Positions 55,667 to 64,000 of a stretch of 64,000 nt of DNA are shown piece by piece. The stretch is from Panorpa germanica. Its lineage: Eukaryota > Arthropoda > Insecta > Mecoptera > Panorpidae. The stretch lies in the NCBI GenBank assembly GCA_963678705.1, contig OY783206.1, forward strand, positions 21,153,807 to 21,217,806, written 5' to 3'. Below the pieces are notes generated by a model. That model was not told the DNA's origin and did not search any database. It worked only from the letters and a program-made list of their open reading frames with translations. Each line of letters begins with the position of its first letter. Positions within the stretch are counted from its first letter, which is position 1. Made by a program: the position numbers and the translations under genes.

Positions 55667-56029
55667 AAAGTATCTGCACAATTGTCTTAACAATTATAAT
55701 TTAAAATAATAGATGTGCCTATTATTTTATTATCCTTCCTGTTGTCCCCACCATAAGACATCTGATTTTCGTTTTCCGAAATTTGTGTATCATATTTTCT
55801 CGTTCATTATTTCTTTTACTACAAGACAATCACTCCACTACATTTCTTACTGAAATATATATACGTAACTATATATTATTTTACCTACTAACCTTAACAC
55901 TTGTCCGCTTTAATCCCTAAACTACCCCAACTACATATAAATATTTTATCCTTCTACAAAATAAAAATAATTCCAGTTAAAACTACCTGTCTACACTTCA
56001 GTTCTCCATTATCAATTTTTTAAACTTAA

Positions 56030-56436
56030 ATGAGTGCCGAAGCCAAACAAGGAATACGTAAAGAATTGTTAGTCCACGAAGTACGGAAAGTAAAACAAGA
56101 AGATATGAAAACTGTATGTGATACAACTAATAAGAAAAAGGAAAACAACGAATCTTATTATATGTTTGTGGATGACTTGAACTCTTCGACAACCAGTGAC
56201 CATGGTAACGGAACCATAGAACTGGAAACATTGCAGTATTTAAAAGACAATAATACTAACATAGATTCTTTAATTAATTATTTATACATAATGAAAATAT
56301 TTTTAAAATTGACCTGTTTGGCAAGTTCTGCCCCAGTAGAACGTCTCTTTTCATTTGGTGGAATGATAATGAGATCTCACGAAAAATGAAAGATAAATTA
56401 CTTGAACAAATAGTGGTATTAAAATCCATGACATAA
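56030..56436 (+). pseudogene. hAT transposase C-terminal remnant
   Basis: Open from 56030 to 56389. The last part, LTCLASSAPVERLFSFGGMI, is the hAT dimerisation signature (S-A-x-x-E-R-x-F-S). After a stop at 56387 the expected continuation (LLEQIVVLKSM) is found in another frame up to 56436, so a frameshift lies near 56380. The catalytic domain and BED finger are absent, replaced by unrelated low-similarity sequence. Confidence 0.75.
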
Positions 56437-56626
56437 ATAGCATATATATTTTATGTAAATTCTCATAATTATTAAAAAAAATAACTTTTATATTTATTAA
56501 CTACTAATTACTAGTATTTACTAATTAACTTAAAGAGTATTCTATTTTCTCAAAAGTATTTTTAAAATACGTATTTTGTATTTAAATACTTTTGAAAAGT
56601 ATTTGTGCACATCTCTGTATAGTGAG

Positions 56627-57520
56627 TACATTTCACTTCTCCGATGTCATTTTTTCCCTTCAAATATTAAATTATACAAAACATAATCAAACTATGCAAA
56701 CATCTCTATATTTTAGCCAAAGTTGAAACATATATTCTAATTTATGTTAATTGCAATTAAAATTAATTTATGTAAGAACTTTTAACGGAAATTTGGAACT
56801 ATGACAATTTCCCTTTTAGTGGGAAACCGCTGAAATCTAATCCTTTATAATCCAGAAATCTACAAAACACACAAAATATATCTTAATTAATTCGAGATGC
56901 AACCTAGCTGTTGAAACCGCAGTTACGTAATTTAAAAAAAGAACGAACTTTTCCGGTAGTTAACCTAATTGGTTGGTAAGTTGTCACCCTGATCGATAAA
57001 CAGTGCAAAACTTTCTAATATTTACACTGTTTCAGTATACACAGGGCAACACTTTTTAAAATAAAACACGATCAAATTTAAAGGTAGAATTTTCTTATTT
57101 AAAACAACATGAAATTACTTATACTGTGCAGGGGGAATCCAGAGAAACTGCACGGGAAAGTGCAACATTGTCTGAACACTGAAAATAAGTTCATGGTTTA
57201 ACAAGTGTTACTCGAACTCGAACACGATTTTCTATTGTTTTGAAAATTACAAAAGTAACATCAATAAAATCGTTGTAACTCGTAAACTAATAGTCAGAAT
57301 GACATGAAATTTTGACACATATCGTCTGAAGGTTGGTACTATCTAACTAATTGAGTGATGTGTTATAGAAGCACCTAAACCAGGGGTGGCAAACCTGTAG
57401 TACACCATAGAATTTTGCTGGCGAAATAACGGTTGGAACCATCGTTTATTATTTATACATTTTTGCTTCGAACTTTTATATTACCGTCATATTTATAATT
57501 TATTTTAAATTCATTTATGT
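56627..57520. other. Intergenic or intronic, no gene seen
   Basis: Nothing recognised. No terminal decarboxylase exon could be identified here. Confidence 0.4.
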
Positions 57521-57742
57521 AACGTCGGCCTATATCCGATACTGAGTCCTATCACTGACGACCTTCTACTATATGTAAACTACACCGCTGCCTGATAAAT
57601 TCAAGATTATGTGTATACATAATCAATTTAGTTTGATAACGATCAAACCTAGAATATATAACTCTAGTCTCTGGATTGAACCCAAAGACGCAGCAGTCAG
57701 TGCCACGCATCAATGTTCGCGGCTACTGTGTTATCATATCAT
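57521..57742 (-). repeat. tRNA-derived SINE, copy 3
   Basis: Reverse complement gives ACACAGTAGCCGCGAACATTGATG, then GGGTTCAATCC (B box), and the body with GGACTCAGTATCGGATATAGG. Full length like copy 1. Confidence 0.8.
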
Positions 57743-57907
57743 ATTTAAATTTCATCAAATTCTCAGTATAGTTTCACTAGTGCATTACTTTTAAGCCTCT
57801 CGCACACTGCAAGCGTGTTTATGCGAATTTTGACGAGGATACGAACTACTACGCTTTACCTATCCGAAACCTGTAAACCGGGTACCCTCACTTAGTGTAC
57901 AATTCAT

Positions 57908-58036
57908 CAATGTCGCTTTAGGCGCATAAGTCGCCATTTTTGGAATAGTGAACTAAGATGCTCGGCGACTCAATGTCGCTTTAGGCGCCATAAGTCGCCA
58001 TTTTTGGAATAGTGAACTAAGATGCTCGGCGACTCA
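57908..58036 (+). repeat. Two tandem 63-bp units
   Basis: CAATGTCGCTTTAGGCG...GATGCTCGGCGACT occurs twice in a row, differing by one inserted C. The words CTTTAGGCG and GGCGACTCAAC also occur in the foldback element at 61511-61793. Confidence 0.9.
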
Positions 58037-58090
58037 ACATTTGAAGGGAATGAAGGGTGAAGGGAGTGCACTGAGCAAAAGTTCAGTGCA

Positions 58091-58258
58091 GTTCAGTGAT
58101 ACCACATATTAAAACATAATATTTATATATATACATAAATATATATTAATATTGTAGTTTTATTTTGTGTTATGCTTTGTATCACTGTGTATACAATTAT
58201 TTGCATTTGTTTTGTACTATACAAAAATATTATGTTTTAATATGTGGTATCACTGAAC
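58091..58258. repeat. Hairpin element, 34-bp perfect inverted arms
   Basis: GTTCAGTGATACCACATATT and onward through AAAACATAATATTT, mirrored at 58225-58258. AT-rich loop of ~100 bp. Confidence 0.85.
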
Positions 58259-58432
58259 ACAAGTTTGACTTGGCGTACTGTCGTATCGGTACGTGGTATG
58301 CATGTATTGTGACACAACACATGCAAGGAACACAGTAGTCGGCTTGCTCTGAGAGTTCTAGCCGCTCAACCAAGCCGCCGATTTACGTTCGAATTCGCCG
58401 TCGGTAGAATACGCTTGCGATGTGCGACGGGC

Positions 58433-59107
58433 TTAGGCCTGTCTCTGTATGGCACCGTATTTAAGCGAATTTCTGCCAGACGTATTCGGGCTACTACGCT
58501 TTACCTATCCGAACCATGTAAATGTAATGAGATCGCTCTGGAGCTCTCAGACTGCACGCTACAAAGCAGTCCGAATACGGGCGGCACTACCTCGCACATT
58601 AGAACCGTATAAAGGCGAATTTTATCCAAGCGTTACCACTACAACAACGATATCCTATCCGAACCTTTGTAAATGCAAACAGCCGCCTCAGACTGGAGGG
58701 GATACCTAAGATCGCTTGTTATTACGCTGCAATACGGTACAAATGAAATCTATCGGCGACATGGCTATGTTCTGCATGCAGTTTATGTTTGTATTTCAGT
58801 GAATCATGGACACCGATACCGATACCGATACGATAGAACTAAATTTAAATTCACGCCCACCAGAACTCAGATATATAATAAATGCTAAAGTCCCTTTAAT
58901 ACCAGTAGTGTATCGATAAAAATTAGAGTTAAAGTTTGCTCTCATGATAAATTATATAAATGCTAAAGAACTCCAATACACCCCCTAATACACGACTACA
59001 GACATCTGTGACACACATAGGCGGTTTGCTTTGTAGCTCATCCAATCCGCCGATTTACGTCCGAATACGCCGTCGCTTAAATACGGTCCCATACTGAGAC
59101 AGGCCTT
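58433..59107. mobile_element. MITE-like element with AGGCCTGTCTC ends
   Basis: AGGCCTGTCTCTGTATGGCA with CCGTATTTAAGCGA at 58433-58467 is mirrored by CGCTTAAATACGGTCCCA and TGAGACAGGCCT at 59074-59107. Related fragments at 57849-57880 and 58316-58403 (CCGCCGATTTACGT repeated at 58375 and 59047) show several rounds of insertion or duplication. No coding. Confidence 0.7.
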
Positions 59108-59803
59108 AAAGTTGGTATAATCGCGAATCAATCTAGGACTTCTTAATTAATGAACACCTTGTTTATTTAAGAACTCAATGAGCCGTTTGATTCGCTTTAA
59201 TTGCTGCAACAACAGTCCGGGATATTTATAGATAGTTACGCAACAGAGCCATCTATTGACTGAATGCAGTAATCCATCAAAAATCAAGGAATGCCAACAT
59301 TAACAAACCAAATCAAAAACCATGCAATTGATTTAGCAAAGCATTGGCATTGGTCTCTAACTAACTGACACAAATTTGTAAAAAGAACCCGCTCTGACGT
59401 CAAATTGTTAATCGTTAAGAATTTCTTTTATTCTGTATAAATACAAACAAGTGAAGATGTTGAAAGGCACAAAATGACGTTTTTATGATTATTTTCTAAT
59501 ATTTTTGGTCAAAATGAATGAAATTCTTTACGTAAATTGGTCAAATATGCGTGATAATGTATTTGTTTTTTGATGGAATTTTTTCATATTACGAACGTCC
59601 TGTTGGGATCGATTTTATTACCTTATTTGGGAAGCTATGTTTGGTATTTCGTATATTTAAGGAGGGGAATAGAGGAAAGGCGCATATTTCTTATTTATCA
59701 TGCTTATTAAGAAGAAGAAACGAAAGAACGTCCATTCTAATTCAAGAAATTGCAGTCCAAGTATAATAAACCACAGATCTGTACATTTCTTTTACATTCA
59801 TCA
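59108..59803. other. Intergenic, no gene seen
   Basis: Nothing recognised. Confidence 0.45.
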
Positions 59804-60433
59804 ATGGGCTTGTGTCCTCATTTTTTAGTGGTCGATTTTTCAATTGTTGATTGAAATTGATGTTAATAAATGTGTATTGACGTGTCTATTTTATTAAATA
59901 TCTAAATGTTGACGGAGATATAGCAATTAGAAGATTGAATTGTAGTTTTAGCGCTAGAAATGGTCGGCCATATTTGTATGACGTAAAATGCATTTTAACG
60001 TCAGTTATTTGTTGAGTAGGTCAGTGCTGTCGTAATGTTTTAATCAAGTCAAATCAAATAATAATAAGTTTTTATTTTATTTAACCCTGTTACGACAGAC
60101 ATAATATTGAAATTTTATTGATATTTTGATATTTAAATACATAAAGCAGAGATTTATGAGCTGTAAGGTTGGTTACCTGTAAACTTGCCAGAGTTCTATT
60201 TTGAATATGCTATCTCTTTTACGCTCTGTTGTATAAAAGAGATAGCAACTAGCGGCTGTGATGTCACATGCAGTTGGAATGTTGTTCAAAGTTGAATTCC
60301 TTTAACAATTAAAGAGAAAAAAAGACGTTTTTAATTGTTAATATCTCGTGAAACATTTGAGGTTCCAGTAACCAACTTTATCAACATGTAGTACAGTTTT
60401 ATAGAAATTAAGACATAGGACACAAGCCCATTG
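59804..60433 (-). mobile_element. GGGCTTGTGTCC-ended MITE, copy 6 (reverse orientation)
   Basis: AATGGGCTTGTGTCCTCATT at the left is the complement of the right end of the other copies; ends ATAGGACACAAGCCCATT. Contains the long-form internal segment (CTTTTACGCTCTGTTGTATA). Confidence 0.9.
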
Positions 60434-60436
60434 GGT

Positions 60437-60770
60437 TGATAAAGTTGGCTATCAAAACTTAATTTTTATTCAATTCGCAATATTATAGAAGTTATTAACG
60501 ATTGAAATAGTTATTTTTTCGCTTAATAATTAAAGGGGTAAAATTTACAAAAAATAACTTCAGTTCATGACGTCATTGCTTCCTCACCTTCTTCCCCACT
60601 ACCATTGTCAATATTTACCATCGATGTTAAACAAGACAAGTGCAAAAGAGATGCTAAATTAAACGTCAAAGCTATAGCAGCTGTTCAATATAATGTCGTG
60701 ATATAAAACGGAAAATAAATAACATTACTTATTATATTCTAACCAGTACGTGACGTCATCATCTACTAGG
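60437..60770 (+). repeat. Dispersed repeat paired with 46020-46290
   Basis: Adjacent to MITE copy 6. Shares AGAAGTTATTAACGATTGAA and the CGGAAAATAAATAACATTAC block, inverted relative to the other copy. Confidence 0.65.
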
Positions 60771-61189
60771 ATAACAACACAATATTCCACAGAATATTAC
60801 CACTAATCAATGAGTTCACAACATTTCCTCGTGGATTATACATCGATAATATTAAACTAGTTTATATTTTTTTGGTTAGTTTCTTTATTTATTGAAATAT
60901 CCATAATGCATACAAAATAATCCACATACAAAATAATGAGTATCCACTTTAACTAGACTTCCTAGAACGCTGTGTTTACTTTTGAGACGAGCGTGGGCGG
61001 CTAAATAGTTAAAGATCCATTACTCAACAAATGAAGAAGCAAATATAATTATTCGTCTGAATTTGTTGTTTTACCGGTTGTCATCAGTGCTTGAACCTTG
61101 ACGAACATTAAAAACAAAACTATTCCCTTTGTTGTAGAAATATTGCGAAGACTTCATTTTATAAATAAGGGGCTCCCAAGAAAACATTA
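60771..61189. other. Intergenic, no gene seen
   Basis: Nothing recognised. Confidence 0.45.
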
Positions 61190-61510
61190 TATACATATTT
61201 ATTAATGTTGTTTATACGTTTCAATACTACTTGCGGTTCTAAATTTTTAGATTTTCACTGTTAAAATTTACACTTTTAACATACGAACCCTACTTCGAAA
61301 ACGACGGATGTTTTGTGATTCAGCAATAGTATTTTCTTACGACTGTTTTGAAAAACTAAGGCATAATGTCCACGTAGCGGCACTTCATATGTTGAAGGCT
61401 CTTTTGCAGCTTGCTCATTTAAACAAAGGAGGCTCTGTCAACGAAGCTGCAACGTCGCATTTGCTTAGTGACAAGCAACCGTCATGCAGCCTGAGCTGCA
61501 ACATGTCATA

Positions 61511-61793
61511 GCCAGGGTACTAGCACTTAGAGTAAAATTATTGGACATGGGGTAAGCCGCTTTAGGCGACCCCTGTTGGAATATTATATTCAAATGAACT
61601 AACATTTTCGGTGACTCAACATCTAAAGAGAAGGAGGGGTGAAGAGAGTGAAGTGTAAACATTTTGAAGTGTACTCCCTTCACTCTTCCGTCTCTTCAGA
61701 TGTTGGGTCACCAAAAATATTAGTTCATAGAGATATAATATTCCAACAGGGGTTGCCTAAAGCGGTGTGTTGCCTAAGTCATAGTACCCTGGT
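61511..61793. mobile_element. Foldback element, ~125-bp inverted arms
   Basis: Left arm from CCAGGGTACTAGCACTTAG through CCCCTGTTGGAATATTATAT, GAACTAACATTTTCGGTGAC and AACATCTAAAGAGA. The right arm mirrors it, ending AGTACCCTGG. The loop is ~30 bp. Confidence 0.85.
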
Positions 61794-61873
61794 CTTAACT
61801 CTAGCGTATTGCACGACGCATAGACGTAATATTCTTTTAAAAACGACGGGCTCGGCAGTCAATTTTGATCATA

Positions 61874-62065
61874 TTATTGAACAATAGTCATTCGGTATAC
61901 TGATTGAAATACTGAATCATCCTCTGATAACTCTCTTGCAGCAACAAACAATCTGCGGTTAATGTTCTTTTCGATGTATGGATGAAGCCAATAAATGATA
62001 CGTCTGATCCGTCGTCTTCTAATAAAAGCGTGTGCTATAATCACATCTTCTTCATCACTTGACAT
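61874..62065 (-). pseudogene. PIF/Harbinger transposase N-terminal fragment
   Basis: 63 codons starting MSSDEEDVI, then an Arg-rich run and the family pattern R-x-x-Y-W-L-H-P-Y...[16 protein letters not shown]. The DDE catalytic part is missing. The same stretch, more decayed, is at 38982-39177. Confidence 0.7.
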
Positions 62066-62345
62066 TTTCCCAATTAAAAAACGTGCTTCCTTAATGCTAA
62101 ACTTCAGAGAAATTACCCTATTTGCAGCTTGTGTGACGTTACGTGGACAGAACTGAGATGCGGACGTCTGGCTTCATTTGCAGCTTGCATGCAACCTACA
62201 AATGAAGCTGTTGGGGACAGTAGCCCTTAGAATTATTCATTAAGAATATGACAAATATTGTCCTGTAAAGGAAAGTATAGTAAGCGGTATTGGTTTCTAT
62301 AATTTTCGTAGGTTTCGCAAATATGTTGAAAATGAGCTGCTTTTG

Positions 62346-64000
62346 ATCCTAACGTCGTTCTTCACATGTTCTAGACTGATCCTTGGAAGCATCCTTAAGA
62401 AAAAGGGTGATTTTTTATTAATTCAATGATCCCTTGTTGACCCTATTGCGGACCTAAAAGAACCCGTTTCTAGTTTCTTTTACATCGGATTTTTGCTCCT
62501 TCTTTGCGCCTATATGCAACAGTTATCGGACAAGGCTCAAATGAGGATGACATTCAAAACCATTCTTACGACATTCATTCTTTATTCAACGAAATCTAAA
62601 TACTAAGTGAAGCAAAATATTAATATCGACAAATATAACACTATCTATCTCTATCTACCTCATTATTGCATCTATCTCTCTCTAAATCATTATTTCATAT
62701 TCATCCCTTAACAGTGGAACCTATTTCTAACACCCATTGTATTAAGAAATTCCTTTTGACCATCTTAAGTTTAAAAAAGGTTTACAGAGTTTGAATTACA
62801 TAAGACGATCGGATCATGACTTCCTTTAGGACCAAGGGAGGGTCATATAATAATGTTTAGGACGAGACGAGGTTTACTTTACTGTATTTACTGTTTAGGA
62901 TCAGAATAGGTTTAAAATTTCGATTCGGGATGAAAGGAACAAAATCACCATTTTAAATTCTTAACAACTAAATTGATGAAATAATGGAACATTTCAGGTT
63001 CTGATTAGTCAGTCATATTAGTTATACGTTATATATTTTACATGTGCCACATTCTAGAACGCCGTTCTTTTATCTTTACAATCTTACATATCATTTAAAT
63101 TATCTTTTATCAGATTTTAATGGCCGTAATAAAAATAACAGATAGTTTATTTACATAGTTAATAAAATAATGTTTATTTGTTTATTACATGTAACATAAA
63201 ATAGTACGCAAACATCGAAGTTAACTACGACAAATACTAAATGTATGTAACATTATTTCTTGAATAAACAATTCATGTTAATATTGTGCAAGAACTAGTG
63301 AAGCACTCGCAGATGGTGATCAGATACTCATCAGGGAATCAGTGTAGATCACACTGAGCCACGTCATCGAAACTGTGACGCGAAAAACATGATTTCAAAG
63401 TTAAAAATCAAGTAGTATTACAGAAAAACACAATCAAATACTTTGGAAACTAATATAGATTATTATTCTTTATTAATTGGAAGGACACGTTCATTTTATC
63501 ATTATAAACTAAACGGAAATACCGAACAAGTATTTTACTGATAAGAATTGTTAGGTTAGAAATCAAACTTTCGTAGTTTTTGTTTGGTGTCTTCTGCGTG
63601 TAATATTACGAACTATATTTTGATAAACACTGTTCGAAACGGTTTAAATTGTACATAATCTGATTCCAAAAGTAGTGGACAAATATAATATTTTGAGAGA
63701 AGCCGTTGAGGGGAACTATAATTATCAAAAAATCGATTATTTTTTTATATTTCTAAAGTATAGGCTTTTAAGAATATACTGTTAAATTTTTGTAAATATA
63801 TTGACAATATTTTCGTTTCTATGGCCGTTTGTACTACAAATGGTGTTGCATGGTGTTGTAGAAAAACAATCTATTCAACCGAATTGTCTGAAATTTTGAT
63901 ATGGTATTCACAACATCTATAGCTATCATATAATCACTTTTTTATTTCAATAATATCATATTTTTTTCATTAAATAACTAGCAAATTTTTTTTTTCAATT
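62346..64000. other. Intergenic, no gene seen
   Basis: AT-rich; no exon or repeat with a match elsewhere in the window was recognised up to the window edge. Confidence 0.4.

Larger units (their letters stand above)
55150..56618 (+). mobile_element. Decayed hAT transposon with 8-bp target duplication
   Basis: Terminal inverted repeats CAGAGATGCGCGTTTCTCAA and AGTATTTGTGCACATCTCTG. ATAGTGAG flanks both sides (55142-55149 and 56619-56626). It contains a transposase C-terminal remnant (56030-56436) and a nested CCCAGTAAACA MITE (55413-55666). It lies downstream of decarboxylase exon 7, within the apparent intron. Confidence 0.85.
61365..62232 (-). mobile_element. Harbinger-type non-autonomous element
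   Basis: Inserted in the repeat above. Ends AAGGCATAATGTCC and GGACAGTAGCCCTT form imperfect inverted repeats. Contains an N-terminal PIF/Harbinger transposase fragment (62065-61874) and a nested foldback (61511-61793). Confidence 0.65.
61190..62345 (+). repeat. Dispersed repeat split by a Harbinger-like insertion
   Basis: 61190-61364 and 62233-62345 together match 4375-4640. The junction words are TGTTTTGAAAAACTA on the left and ATTCATTAAGAATATGACAA on the right. Confidence 0.7.

Overview
This 64-kb window is insect (pancrustacean) nuclear DNA. It is AT-rich, has spliced genes with GT/AG introns, and is packed with small DNA transposons, decayed non-LTR retrotransposons and SINEs. Three host genes can be assembled exon by exon. 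They are a complete five-exon odorant receptor on the minus strand (8050-11372), an eight-exon secreted clip-domain trypsin-like serine protease on the plus strand (19584-42441), and most of a tyrosine decarboxylase on the plus strand (50910-55077, 3' end not found). The insect order cannot be fixed from the sequence alone.

The centrepiece is a 14-kb Polinton/Maverick (adintovirus-like endogenous virus-transposon) at about 21379-35490. It lies inside the 16-kb intron between the clip-domain exon and the next exon of the protease gene. Its 321-bp terminal inverted repeats (21421-21741 and 35064-35384) look identical by eye and are capped by AT microsatellites. Order of genes: protein-primed family B DNA polymerase (in-frame stop), two small unknown ORFs, retroviral-type integrase (two frameshifts), penton-like minor capsid protein, packaging ATPase, a large protein with a parvovirus-type phospholipase A2 domain, a hydrophobic pVI/pX-like protein, adenain-type protease, double-jelly-roll-type capsid protein, and a two-repeat hemopexin-like protein. 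A zinc-binding protein lies on the minus strand at the right end. The set covers replication, integration, packaging, maturation, particle shell and possibly membrane penetration and attachment.

Two features of the Polinton stand out. Eleven of its twelve start codons are embedded in TAAATG, usually AATAAATG after a T-rich tract, which resembles the poxvirus late promoter. A family of short, GC-rich, palindromic repeats (cores CTCCTTCGGAG and CTGCTTCGCAG, plus CTCTTTCAGAG) is scattered through the element and nowhere else I could see in the window. The copies occur between genes and also in frame inside most of the proteins, much like Rickettsia palindromic elements. One copy sits where the protease start signal should be.

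The rest is repeat landscape. There are six copies of a 570-710-bp TIR element (GGGCTTGTGTCC ends), three copies of a CCCAGTAAACA-ended element, a mariner-type non-autonomous element, a hAT remnant with 8-bp target duplications, a Harbinger-type remnant nested inside another repeat, three tRNA-derived SINE copies, several 3' ends of non-LTR retrotransposons (one with a 15-bp target duplication), foldback elements and tandem duplications. The host genes carry many of these in their introns.
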